This document shows, piece after piece, positions 40,267 to 52,350 of a DNA stretch of 64,000 nucleotides. Below the pieces are notes generated by a model. It had not been told where the DNA came from. It did not search any database and saw only the letters and a program-made list of their open reading frames with translations. This DNA comes from Climacteris rufus (lineage: Eukaryota; Chordata; Aves; Passeriformes; Climacteridae): the NCBI GenBank assembly GCA_013398175.1, contig VZRZ01006595.1, positions 868,001 through 932,000 on the forward strand, given 5' to 3'. The translations under genes were made by a program, and so were the position numbers. Position 1 is the stretch's first letter; each line of letters opens with the position of its first letter.

Positions 40267-40295
40267 CCCTCTCTCCCTCCCTCCCTTCCTCCCCC
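40267..40295 (-). other. Polypurine tract with G-quadruplex motif (minus strand)
   Basis: The plus strand is a pyrimidine tract with C-runs at 40267-40269, 40275-40277, 40279-40281, 40283-40285 and 40291-40295. On the minus strand, the NRXN1-beta sense strand, the four runs from 40295 to 40275 are separated by loops of 5, 1 and 1 bases. This satisfies the usual G3+N1-7 pattern. It is a physical-structure prediction only. Confidence 0.5.
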
Positions 40296-40405
40296 GCTCC
40301 CAGCCTGCCGTAGATCTTGTGCCATGCCTTCAGCAGCATGAGATCATGGGTGCGGGGTGCGGATGCGTGAAAGCGAGAGGGCGAGCGGTGGGCGTGAGAA
40401 TGGTT

Positions 40406-40413
40406 TTTTTATA
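40406..40413 (-). promoter_or_regulatory. TATA-like element within an AT-rich block of the CpG island
   Basis: On the minus strand the sequence reads TATAAAAA. It is part of an AT-rich island (about 40401-40440) embedded in GC-rich DNA, next to a TTAATTTAA motif. Its orientation suits NRXN1-beta, with a start predicted near 40380, about 1.7 kb upstream of the ATG. CpG-island promoters often lack a working TATA box, so this may not be used. Confidence 0.25.
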
Positions 40414-40960
40414 CATTTCGCGTTAATTTAAACGAAAACCGCTGCAATTTGCCGAGGCGCTAATTCCCGCGGGTGCGAAGGGAAGTCACAACCTTTGCTC
40501 GGCTGCGTAGGCTGCGGAGCGAGAAAGGCGTTTCGCCCCGGCTCGGCTCAGCCCAGGGCGCATCGCTCCCCCCGGCGAGAGGAACGCCCTTCACCGCGGG
40601 GTCGTGGCGGGCACCGCACACCGCGACAGAAGCAGCCCGAACCCCCGGAGCAGCGGCGAGCGAGCGGCACCTCCTGCCCTGCCCCGCGGGCGCTGCTGGT
40701 CACACCCCTGCCCACCTGGACGCATCGCGTCGCAACCTTGCCACGTACCCAAAGTTTTGCCAAGACGCCGAGGTAAATGATAACAAAGCCTTAAGGCAGT
40801 GAGGAAAGCAGCAGTCCCAGTGCCCGAGCCCTTCCTGCGCTACGTGGAAGGGTAGACAAGCACCCCGGGGGAAGCTCCCACTGCGCCCTGGCCCAGGAGA
40901 GCGCTCCTGAGAGGTGGGGGCCACCCTATAACACCCCCGGACTCGCCAGAGGGAAAAGCA

Positions 40961-42681
40961 GCTTCTGAGGAAGGCAGTGACTTTTCCCACCTGTCTCCAA
41001 AAGCCTCCGCGTAAAAGAAGCACCACCAATTTTCGAAACTATCAGCTTTCAACTGTCATGCACTGTCAGCTCCTAAAAAAATAAAAGACAATACATTCTC
41101 TAAGTTTCGGAGTTAGGGAAAGAAGGAAAAAAGGAATGAAACCTTAAAGAAACGTCAGCCTGGATTCGACAGCTCTCATAAAATTAAACCTCCTGATATA
41201 TGTTTCCTGTTCATGCAAGTAATGCCTGTTAGAAATTTCATCCATAAATACCACTAGGTTTTCTATCAATCTGACTCAGGAAACAAAATATTTCAGTCAC
41301 TGGAACCACTTTTTCATTAAACTGTTCGCACGTTGCTGCCGTTTTAGAAATAGGCAGTAGTTAACTTGACTGTTCTTAATGATTCTAGACATCCTACAGA
41401 CGAGGAACTTAAAATTGTTATCACTCCTCTGAAATAGGAAGCCGGTATTGCCAACCGTGTAACGATTCAGTTGGCAACGCAGTTGTTCAGATAAAATTTG
41501 AGTTGGCAAGTCCTGTCTAGACTAAGTTTGCTCGGCTGTGCTGTTTTAAGGATCAGGAGCTGTATTGTGTTACCTTACAGTGGGAATTTCCCTGCCGACA
41601 TCCAGGAACGCATGGCTCCATCCCCCTGGGGGGATTCCCATTAGGTGTAACCTTGCCAAGAGAGGTTTTCTGCAGATCCCTTCCAGCCTGGGCATAGTTT
41701 ATTCAGCTTTGGTTGAAGATACACTTTGGTGTGGATTAAGTAGGACTTTGTGTAAGCACTTTGTGTTGCTGTAGTTTGAGCACCTTAATCTAAATTCTTG
41801 CTCTATCTGCCATCTACTGTGTCAGGGAGGCCTAAAGTGCTTAAAAAACCTTAAAAAGGACAAAGGAATAAAATGTTTAGGCACTTCCAAGGTACTACAT
41901 TTAATATTTTACTGAAGATAAAAGGGGTGTTTAAGGGTTCTACTTTATTAAATATGTGCTATTTATGCTGCGCACATACATAACTGCCACTAAAGTTTCT
42001 AGCTTAAATCTGTGCTTGGAGACTACTTAGAGAAGGGTTTTTTCGTCAGATGTATTATAATGGGTCATTTTCAAGTGTTACGTTATATTAAACACTACTT
42101 AGGGAATGTTAAACTAATGGCTTATTTTGCTGCTGTGTAACCAAACCAAGAGTTGAGGACACAAAGGCCAATCTTCACAAAACTCTTTAGGCATCTAACT
42201 CTTACTTAAGTACCCTATTAAAGTGTGAATGGGGTGACTGCCCTCTAAGTAAGCATCCCTTTCTGGATCTGGCAATGTGATCAGCACCTTGGGTGTAGAG
42301 CTCTAATTTTAACAACATTTGACATTTTTCTGGCTCTGCCCTCCGAACCACAAACAAGAGAGGACTATCCAAGTTTCAGGGGGAGAAAGGTGCTCTCATG
42401 CAGTGCAAGGGTGAGAAATGGGAGAGAATTAATTTGCAGAAAATATTAAAAGATTGAAAATTAAAAGAATACCAGGAAGGTGAAGAAGAAAATGTGCGTA
42501 TGAAAGCAAGATGGGGACAGGAGAGTAAAAGAAAAACAGTTCAGGAAGTAAAATCCTCTCTTGCTCACTTTTAATGTTTTCACAGCAAGCTGATAACACT
42601 TCTTTCTGATTCAAAGCAAATCCTCATAGACAGATACTTATATTTTTAAAATGTTTTGTTTTAAAGGATGTTGTAGGTGAG
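40961..42681. other. Upstream intron flanking the CpG island, nothing recognised
   Basis: GC content falls back to the intron level. There is no repeat, exon or RNA gene that I can identify. Confidence 0.7.
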
Positions 42682-43195
42682 TGTCTGTCTCTTTTCTCAA
42701 TCAAAAGTGAGGGGACAAGAGGAAACGGCCTCAGGTCAAGCAGGGGAAAGTTTAGATTGCATATTTGCAAACATTTCTACAATACGAGTGTCGTCAAGCA
42801 TTGGAACAGGCTACCCAGGGAAGTGGTAACCATTCCTGGCAGTATTTAAAGACTTTTAGAGATTTAGATTAGATATTGGGAAGAATAGCTTTACTGTGAG
42901 TGTGGCGAGGCACTAGCATGGGTTGCCCAGAGAAGTTGTGGATGCCCCACCCCTGGAAATGTTCAAGGCTGAGCTGGATGGGGGTCTGAGCAACCTGGCC
43001 TAGTGGGAGGTGTCCCTCCCCACGGCAGGGGAACTGGAACAAGATAAGCTTTAAGGTCCCTTCCAACCCAAACCATTCCAGAATTCTATGTGGCACTTAG
43101 GGACATGATTTAGTGGCAGACTTGGCAGTGCTAGGTTGATGATGGTGTTAAAGGTCTCTTCCAACCTAAATGGTTCCATGATTCTGTGATTCTGT
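42682..43195 (+). mobile_element. CR1 LINE, 3' fragment (outer copy of a nested pair)
   Basis: The left part (42682 to about 42861) carries the 'GACAAGAGGAAACGGCCTCA' and 'ATTGGAACAGGCTACCCAGG' segments. It is interrupted in 'AAAGACTTTTAGAG'. The right part resumes at about 43091 with 'TGGCACTTAGGGACATGATT' and runs to the terminal 'ATTCTGTGATTCTG'. The two parts join into one normal CR1 tail once the inserted copy is removed. Confidence 0.9.
42862..43090 (+). mobile_element. CR1 LINE, 3' fragment inserted inside another CR1
   Basis: A complete short CR1 tail of a different subfamily, starting 'TTAGATTAGATATTGGGAAG' and ending 'CCATTCCAGAATTCTATG'. It has the 'GGTTGCCCAGAGAAGTTGTG' and 'CCTTCCAACCCAAACCATTC' segments, which are absent from the outer copy. 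It is in the same orientation as the outer element and must be younger than it. Confidence 0.9.
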
Positions 43196-44140
43196 TTTAA
43201 AAGTTTAATTGGGTGTTTTGACACTTGGGGTTAGGCTTTTTAATAACAAGTAACTTAAAAGCATCTGCAAATAAACACTACGAAAACTGAAGGTAAGTAG
43301 CAATTCTTATTTAAAATACTTGATTTTTTTGCCCTCTGCTAACATAAGAGTATATTACTGAAGATTAACTGAAGTTGAAATAACCTGTTTTAATCCCCAA
43401 GGGCACAGAATCATGTACTCCCAGCACAACCAATATGCTGGTATCAGTCTGTGGAGGTTCACTCAAACAAGACAGAAGGGGTACAAAAGAAGGCCCTAAA
43501 CAAGAGTTTGTATAAACAAAAAAATGTTCCACTACAGACGTAGCAAATAGTGTGAAAATAAACTGTAATGTTCACAAGGTAGTTCTTAGTATCCCAAGAA
43601 CTTAGCTCAGTGAAGTTAACTCCATTTAACACCCTGTGCAGGTCATGTTAGTACTAAATGAGATTTTTAACCAAGGTATTTCCACTAAATATACTCAGTT
43701 AATACCAGTAGACTCCTAAATTTATGAGCAAGAATATCCTTAATTGCAAAAACACACCCTTCCCTAATTTCTTCTACTGTCCTATTTCTTTCTGTCATCC
43801 TACAAACACCAAATGCTCCAGAAGAAGATTGATTCAAACACTTCCATGAGTATAATTTACACTACTGCCTTGAATAAAAGCAGATACTTCTTACTGGTAT
43901 GACCATATCTCTCTGCAACAGTACAGATACACCAGCTAGGATGGACAATTTCAGCAATACCAGCAAAACTGAAGTGCAGACCATGCCTTAGGCCAGCAGA
44001 AGTTGTCAGTTCCATTCAGGGCTCCTTTTGGTTAAGTGCCACCTTATGCAACCAGGCTCCTCTGGCCACCTCCAGTTAATCCTGCACTTAAGTGTTGCAA
44101 CATCCACTCGTGAACTCCTGGAGCTCAAGTGCTGTACAGC

Positions 44141-44199
44141 AAAATAAAAAATAAATAAAAATAAAAATAAAAAAAAACCAAACCAAACCAGAACAAAAC
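44141..44199. repeat. A-rich tract with AAATA and AACC units
   Basis: (AAATA)n passes into AACCAAACCAAACCAG, then A-rich sequence. Confidence 0.9.
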
Positions 44200-45966
44200 A
44201 CCTCCACAAATATGCATCTGTATTACAGGAATACTACGCAGTTCACTACGCACAGCTTTAACACTGCATATGTTTTACATCAGAGCTTTTCTCCACTACA
44301 AGGCCTGGAATCTCACTTAATTTGAGAACATGTGGACCTTTTGTGATCACAATGAAGCAAGCCAGAATTTATGTTTACCCAGTCTACAGACAGAGGCTCA
44401 GAGAAGAAAACAGTCAATCCAATGTTTCCTCTCATCACTATAAACACTGATGAATTTAATGACCTATACACCCCCAGTACTTCTTTTAGTGATGTCTGAT
44501 AACACTGGACGTACCTTTCATTTTTTAAACAGTAGAGAATATTCCTTTCAAAAGCCAATGAATTGCAAGATTCTGAACCAAGGCCTGTCATCCATGTCCA
44601 GTTTGTGTCCTAACCCTACATAACAGGGTCTATTGACTTTAAGTCAATAAACTTTATCATATGAACTATTTGAAGACTTGGAAGGTAAAAAATATAATTC
44701 TAGGAGGATGGATGGGGTATTTGTGCAGTAACAAAATACACAGAAAGTTAAAATTTTGGTGGTCATGTAAGAAAGGGGAGCTTACAATGGAAATACTTAC
44801 ACTGCTTTCTCTGTGGTGCAGCTATTCTCTCTCTGTGCATAGTTCAAAATAAATCCTGGTGCAGTTAATAAGTCTTTCTGTCCATCCAGATAGGCTTAAA
44901 TCTTCATAATAATTGTTTCTCAACTCTGTGTGTATAAAGTAACCTCTTTCTCTCTATTCCTGGTTGTCAAAAGCAAGCTGAGTTTTATTTTGTTTCATTT
45001 CATTGCAACCATGCACATAAACCAGATCCTTTCAATTTAGAACAGAAGGGGCTCATGGAGAACATTTTCCAGTGGGGAATTTTGACTTAGAAGAGAAGGT
45101 CCATCTTGGTCTGAAACAGCCCTGGCTGGTCCATAAGTCATCAGGGCACCTTGCCAAGTCTGTCCACCCTTGCTTGTGTTAGCCCTGGTTTGGCCTGCCT
45201 TGAGGAGGACAGCTAATAAGCCACTGGAGTTTGGCTTTTGTTGGCTCCTGGAGCTGGGATGCCACTTAATTTCATATTTTCTTTTATTTTTCTTTTTTTT
45301 TCCTCTAACTTTTCGCAAAGGGTTCTAACAGTTTGGGTAGGTTCCCCCTTTCACTCCAATCTAAAGCCACAGGAATTAAGGCCAAGTCCAGGGGTAGGTA
45401 CATAGAGGCATTTAAGAGATTTGTACTCCTGTAGCAAACAGTCTGTAGGCATGTTCTCTCAGGGCTACCACATGAGCATTTAATTCTATGGGCAATTAGG
45501 CTGCTGCAGAACCTGCAAAAGTCTCTCTGATTTCTCCCAGTGCTGCTGCAGGAATTGGCTCTGCATTGCCACAGAAAACAGAGATCCCTGCTACAGTTTG
45601 AATGCTACTGATTTGAACTCCTCATCACATACAAAGGGAGGGAAAAAAAAAGAAAACAGGTTGTAAATTAGTCATCAAGAAGTTTGATGACAAGTGCCAA
45701 TAACAGAACCCAGTATTGTATTCTTTTGGATCCAGTACAAGCATATGAAGCATATGCAAAGCCTATTTGCTCATAAAGGCCTCCAGAAATAGGAAAAGTG
45801 TATTACAGAATTGCTTGAATTGTTTGCAGCCCTTGATGTTGTTTACCATGCACAATAACTGAGGTATTAAATGCCATGTCAAGGAAAGCTCACAATAGAC
45901 TCATAGTGCAATAACCACAAAATGGGGAAATTGAGTTTAAAGACCTTGCAAGGCAAAATTGATTGG

Positions 45967-46012
45967 GTTTTTTTTGTTTGTTTGTTTGTTTGGTTGAGTT
46001 TTTTTTTGTGTG
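45967..46012. repeat. (TTTG)n tract
   Basis: A T-run, four to five GTTT units, GGTTGAG, then another T-run. Confidence 0.9.
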
Positions 46013-48023
46013 GGAAGACCACCGGTAGCCAAGAGAGCCCTAAATGATGTTTGTAGAGTGCCTAAAGTCAGGAGTGCATTTTTAAGCAGGTTTTCCTGAC
46101 AGGATTTCTAAGATATCCCTCATTATGACTCATGAACATGACACAATATCCCTCCCTTGGCCTTGGTCTAGAAGAGGATGTGCAGTGAAGTTCCACCTCC
46201 CGCCTTCCCTGAACATGTTAGTCCTGCAAAAACCTTGGCAAAGAAAGGGATAAGGTACAGCCATGTACTATTTGTCCAGTGCAATACATTGCTTTAGACT
46301 CCAGACAGCAGTAGTGTTACAAGTCAGCTGTAGAAAGAACTGAATTTAAAGAGCAGAGTTGCAAGAAGACAATGTTAACTTTTGGCAGTCATAACTTGAA
46401 TATGTCCAAATACTTAGCTTTAACTTTCTTTCTTTCTTTTTTTCTTTTTCCCCAGAAAAAGTGTCACCATTGTGCAGAAAACATTTGTACTGCCAGGTGA
46501 ATTTCCTATAGCTGAGTTATGAACTTCTGAACACACAGGTTTAAAATGAAAATGCTGACATAATCTTAAATGTAGTGGCACAAATACTGCCACTACAATA
46601 ATCCTTGTAATCTAATATATTAGCCCTAGGGGGATGGAGACTGAATTGCTGGTCTCAGACAGGCTTTCTGAGGCTCAATTCAAATTGCATAATTATTCTA
46701 CATCCTTCAAGTTCTTTAAAATACATTTCAGATGCAGTATTGCACACTCCAAAATATTTGTTCTTCAGAGATTGATTTGACTTTTTTTTCTACTTTAAAG
46801 AGATATATGACCTCGGAGGCATGTGAAAAATCCTTAATCAAGTTTATACTGTACAACACTCTTTTGTGTGTGAAAGACTTACTTTTTTTTCTAGATTCCC
46901 TCAGTTATGTTTCCAGGGTGATTCCCCCAGAGAGCCATGTGTTTATCTTGACAGGTGTTAGCTAGATCTGTGGAATCTCAATGGAATTGTTACTGCTTGC
47001 TTTGAGGTACAGTAGAAAACATTAAGTCTGCAAACTAATGAACTTACCTTATTACATTCTAAATAAAATAAACCACAGAGTAAGTTGGATTAATCTATTA
47101 ATGCCTTTCTAATGAAGCTTTTATTGGGCATATGGGGTGGTCTTGCTATTTTCCTCGTATAGCTAGCACAAGCTAAAACTCAAAATAAAACCTTTGTGTA
47201 CCTCTTCTGTGACATACCAATATGAAAACCTTGCTATTGCAATTATATTCAGACTGCTTTTTTACTGGCATAACCTTTGATTATAGTTTGCAAGACTTAA
47301 TGGATTAAAAAAACAAGAAAGCAATCAGATTAAAAAAGGAAACAGGACACACCGCTGATAGGAAGAGAGAAAATACAACTTCTACTGCTGTTCCTAGGGG
47401 AAAATATAAAACCACTGCTGGTAACTTATAATTACTCTAAAATCCATTCCGCGACCTGTCCCAACAGTGTCAGGGAATCATTAATTAAGTATTGTCACTT
47501 CCAAAGTTAAATAATAATTTCTTAGTTACAGTCCACTTGTGTTTTCCAGTACCAAGCTGTAACACACTATATTTTTATAGTGCATATTAGAAGCCATAAA
47601 ACAATAAGTGCTTTTAACAAAAAAAGAATGAGTCTTAAGCAAAGTGAAACAAAATACCATCATTTTCAGGCTGCTATGCCTTTTGCTTCTAATTGCTATT
47701 TTCTTTCTCTCTGTATACATACAAGATCAGAACACAAGGAAAAAGAAACATTCCTTAGCAACATTCATCTTCTGGGTACATGCTGCTGAATTTAGGTATA
47801 AAACCATAACGGCATCTCAAAGAATAGCAATAGCTCATATTCTTAAGCTTTGATATACCACTTCAAATCCTTAATCTCCTTTTCTCAGATTTCCACATAA
47901 AGTTTTACTCTGCTTCCATATTTGTAAATGCCCATTTCAGACAAAAAAACAAAAAAACCCTTTTCATATCCAGGCTGTATTTACCCCTCCCTGTATTTAC
48001 TTCAACAGCAAATTAGCAGCCAA

Positions 48024-48083
48024 ATTTTTCTCTTTCCTTTCCTTTTTTTTTTTTTTTTGTTTTGTTTTGTTTTGTTTTTTGTA
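48024..48083. repeat. Pyrimidine tract, poly(T) and (TTTTG)n
   Basis: A CTTTCC-rich start, a 16-base T-run, then four TTTTG units. Confidence 0.93.
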
Positions 48084-51000
48084 GAGGATAAGAAAATAGA
48101 TACAGTGAATACAGAGTGAGAACACAGTTTTTCTTTCCTTCAGCACCAGAAGCCAGAAACAGTATGAAAGCAATGGATCATGAAGAAAAGTAATTTCCTA
48201 CTTCAGGGATTAAGCAATACTCTCTTTTGTAATGTTAAATGAAAGTTTTAGGCTTTTTTTTCTCCTAGTAATACTGATTTTTTTCCCCCCAATGTAAATA
48301 AATACTTGCTGGAGAAGCTCCAATAGTCCCAAACACATCACTTTCTAGCCAATCAATAACACAGATAAAACCCTTTATGTTGTACTTCTTTCAGCAGGCC
48401 TATTGATAGGGCTAGAAAAATTAAGCTACTACAGAAGCCAAAGATCATTAACTTAACGAGAGAGAATATCTGATGATATACACATTCTCTTCTTTTCTTA
48501 AGGACAAATATACAGAAAATATACAGACTTTGTCAAAGCATTTATAAAAGGAGAGTTATCTACATTTTACTGGCACATGTCTCATCTAGTGACACGGTAA
48601 TATTAACTACCTCCTGTGATGATCCATGGCTAGACTATCAGGTGATGTCCCCTTAAAACATCATTCTACATTTCTCTTCAGTAGTATGGAAAATATGGAA
48701 CTTTACATCCGCCTCTGACACAGCTTTTCAAAGTGCTACCTTGGACAAATCACCATAAAGGATTTGTCATTTTACTGCTAATTGGCAAGTCAGGTCAGTA
48801 TTAACAGTCCCAAAGATAAAGGTTGTTTGCATGAGTAAGGCTTGGTAAAATTACACCCTTCACACCAGTGCTGAAAAGTTCCAAAGGCTTTAATCTTCCA
48901 CCACTGTTAAACAGTACATTGCAGGATTAAGTCTCCTCCACCTACAAGTTTGCATCTATAAAGCTCTAACAAGAACATTTAGTGCAACTTTAAAGCCAGT
49001 GCTCTGTTTAAAGCACACTGAGATCGCTTCCTGATGAATGCCAACGTTTGTAATAATTATGGAAGCGTGGGCCTCCCTCAGTTTTTATACATAGATAGAT
49101 GGGAATCCTGTAAATATTTGATCAACTTTGCTTAAAGGGACAATTTGTATGGGAAAGCATTATCACCATAAAGAAACTTTGTTGGCCAAGCTTGTTCTCC
49201 TTAGCATATATGCAAATAATAGCTGCAAGTATTAAGAGACTGGAAGGAGAAAACAATATTATTCATATCTGTGTTTTAGTTTTTACTGAATTACATTTTA
49301 AAAATTCCTAGCTAAAACAAAGCACCTGCTATATAATTAAAATGAGGAGTCACAACCAGCTTATTTTCAAAAGCAGGTTGTAACAGGAAAGAAAATCCAG
49401 AACTTCTCAGCTGCAATTTTATTTCTCTATCAAAACTTGCCTAATTTTACCTATTTATTTCAGTGCATAATAAAACATGTACTCAGAGAAAAAAAAGTGT
49501 AATGCATACATATTTTTAAAGACTTAGAAAGCTAGCAGCTTTCTTTTAACACCCTTGGATCTAATTTTGTTTCTAACAAGTAAAATGAGAAGAATGGGGC
49601 CCTAAAAAGGATTATGGTCTGAAACCTGCTCTTTGAATCTCTGCACATGCCAAAGCTATCATAAATTTGAATAGAAAAGATGGGTGCTCTGCTGACCATC
49701 TTTGGTTACAGAGTTGAGCATTACTGCCCAGAAAAAGCTTATGGGTTTCGTCAGGAAGGTTTCAGAAACCACTGTATTGAACCACTAGCCTATAATAGCT
49801 CTTCCACATTTCACAGGATGTCAGTTCCTGGAGCTGTTTTTCCTTTGATGCACACAAAGTACTGCCAGTAATTTCAATCAGAATTATGCCATGCACTGGA
49901 GGAAGACAATCACATAATATGAATTATCACATTTTTTCCATATCCCTGCCTCTTGTGGAACTGCTGATTTGTTAGAAGGGTTGGTATTTGTTACTGATCT
50001 GTGGCTCCTTTGTTAAAAAAAGCTTAGTACTGGTAATACTTCTCATCCAGATATATCAAAGCACTTTATAAAGCAGCAAAAACAGTGGAACCAAGAAAAA
50101 ACTTAGAGTGAAAGCCTTTTTTTTCTTTTTTTCATTTGGTAACATGAAATGCTCTCAAATTATTTGTAGTGAAAAATAAAGGAAACATTAAGAAAATTAA
50201 AGAATCACATTGTGAAAAATTGCTTCATTTTTACAATGATGTTTCCTTCCATAATTTTTGTGGTCTTAGTTTAAAAAAATTAAATGCCTTTTCTTTGTCG
50301 CTGTACTTTTCAGTTTGGATTGAACAAATCTGCTTTCAAATACTTCCTTTACGGAGAGACTTTCAAATCTAAGACTAGTTCATTCTTATAACTCAAATCA
50401 GAGCACTTTATTCCATAAAACTGCTACCCTTGATGCACTTTCAATGCACAGGACAACAAGCAACACTCGTTTGGCTGAGTGAATGCCTACACCAAAATCA
50501 CAGTCACCCAAAGGTTTATGAATTACGGCCCATCCAAGAACAATGCTGTGGTGCCTCACACTTTTGAGCTCCAAAACACCTGAGGTGGTAAAAATTCACA
50601 AAGTGAGGGTTAAAGGACAGGTTGTAGGATGGTTTCAGCAAGCATCCCATCGACCTGCATGGAATTTGCCCAAGCCAGAGGCCTGAACTCTACCTTATTG
50701 TTAAAACATTCCAGCAAAATCAATATGAGCTATAAATTATTAGAAGCCATTTTTAATTCTCACCTACTTTGCACTAATGATCAATTTATCATTAATGCAG
50801 AAAGAGATTTAAAGCAATGTTCATGCCATTAAAATAAATACCCATTAGCTATAGAGGATATCCCACAAGTGCATTTGCTTCTTGTGGAATTCTTCCAGAA
50901 CACTGGATCTATATACAGTATAATATAATGATATTTAACTGGTAATGAGCTATTGAATTGTGCAGGGGGAAATAGCTTACAACCTTAAAAACTTCTAAAG

Positions 51001-51984
51001 TAACTTCTCTAGTCAAGATGGGCTTCAATTATACAACTCAGTATATGAAAAAGTTTTTTTGTCTATAAAATGCATCTCTTAGTTTGCATTTCTTTCATTT
51101 TTTTCATCAAAGGAGATTTATAAAGTGCAAGCAATACAGTAAAGGCTTCTTTCCTCTAAAGAAGCTCAGAAATAAGCAGATTCACAAGATTAGTTTTCCA
51201 GAAGGAAAATTCTAATTATGCATTTGAAGAAGTTTGCTTATTCCTTTCCAGTACAGTTTGCAATGTAAATGTTGTAAATGTGACTAGCAGCAGGGAATTC
51301 CTGTGTCATTACTCAATACAGACCCAGGTGGTACACAACAGTTAAGGTTTTGTTAATTTATTTAGACTATCTAATTTAATCTCTTCATATGAAAAGGACA
51401 AACTACTTGTATCACTGAGGTTTTTGGTCACAGTGATAAGATCAGGTATTTTGTCAACCTTTAGCCATAGACACATAACACAAGGACTGAGAACACCCAG
51501 AGCATTAACACAAACCTGGCCTCTAATCTGCAATGCATATTTCTCTCCTGACAAGGAAGATTATCAGGTTTCCAGCTGTTGGTGAAGGGGATGACTCAAG
51601 CACTCTGAAATTAGTAAATGTCGATCACCGATCTCTTGTGGCAAACAGCAAGAGAACTTTTTCCCCCATACCTTTTCAGCTGATCAGTCTTCAATAAACC
51701 TTTATTATATTTGCCTAATAGATATGTGGCAAGGTGAAGTGTTTAGTACTTCTTTTCCCTTTAGTTGCTGGCTTTACTGTGAGCCTCTGCGCTTGAACGT
51801 GGTTCAGGGTGACACCGTGAGTCGACATCTGCTCACAGCATATTGGAGTGTACAAACACAAGTACAGCCTGCAAAACTGTGAGGTAATTCTCCCCTTCAG
51901 CTCAGCATTAATAAACCCTCAGCAGGAATACAGGTACAAATTTGGACATTACGCTCCAGGAAGACACGAGGCTATTGAGAAAAA

Positions 51985-52350
51985 TGTGAGGAGAGCAACA
52001 TGACCAGAGTATAGAGAACATGGGCTTCAATAAAGCTTGAAAAAATGAGGCTAGAAAGGAGACAACTGAGATTGAATACGATAATAGCTTTCAAATGCAT
52101 GAAAGGCTGTTTCTAAAGAATAAGGAAATCACCTGTTCTCAATCACAATGATGGACAGGACAAAAAGAAATGTGCTAAATTGCAGCAATTAAGATTCAGG
52201 GTAGATATTGCAAAAACCTTCTCAACAGTGAGGACAGTGATGTTCTATAAAAGATCACCTAGAAGATGGTGAAGTCTTCACTGTTAGAATTATTTCAGAA
52301 CAGCATAGATACAAGTCTTCCTAGAACTACTCAAATATAATTTATTATCT
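51985..52350 (+). mobile_element. Old, strongly diverged CR1/L3-like LINE fragment
   Basis: The order of segments is that of ancient CR1/L3-type tails: 'GAGGCTAGAAAGGAGACAAC', 'ATAGCTTTCAAATGCATGAA', 'CTGTTCTCAATCACAATGAT', 'GACAGGACAAAAAGAAATG', then 'GATTCAGGGTAGATATTGC'. Spacing is kept but many positions differ and the 3' part is decayed. It looks much older than the other CR1 copies here and probably predates bird radiation. Confidence 0.75.

Larger units (their letters stand above)
37860..40960. promoter_or_regulatory. NRXN1: CpG island: internal NRXN1-beta promoter and first-exon region
   Basis: This is the only GC-rich, CpG-dense tract in an otherwise AT-rich window. It runs from just left of the assembly gap to about 2.3 kb upstream of the beta ATG. 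The densest parts flank the gap (37890-38760) and lie at about 39880-40780. AT-richer patches at about 38820-39120 and 39300-39480 break it up. Its position over the beta exon fits the known internal beta promoter of neurexin genes. It should contain the 5'UTR and transcription start sites, which cannot be fixed from sequence alone. Long open frames within it reflect low stop-codon frequency in GC-rich DNA and are not taken as genes. Confidence 0.85.
43196..51984. other. Upstream intron sequence with simple repeats
   Basis: Contains the A-rich tract at 44.1 kb, TTTG at 46.0 kb and T/TTTTG at 48.0 kb. A repeat-free stretch at about 48880-49130 looks unique and complex. No exon or transposon recognised. 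Confidence 0.65.

Noticed and set aside
39861..40325. 154-codon ATG-started open frame on the minus strand upstream of the beta exon
   Set aside because: It lies in GC-rich DNA where stops are rare. The composition is Gly/Arg/Ala-rich and it crosses the CA tract and the polypurine tract. No domain is seen. It could at most be an upstream ORF if transcription starts farther right.
46425..46456. Pyrimidine tract followed by CAG, resembling a 3' splice site
   Set aside because: It is on the plus strand, opposite to NRXN1, and no coding-like frame follows.
48135..48160. TTCAGCACC, the left half of a REST/RE1 site
   Set aside because: The right half (GGACAGCGCC-like) is missing at the proper spacing.
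49680..49871. 63-codon plus-strand open frame with mixed composition
   Set aside because: It looks more protein-like than most but has no family resemblance, and the length is within chance expectation for 64 kb.
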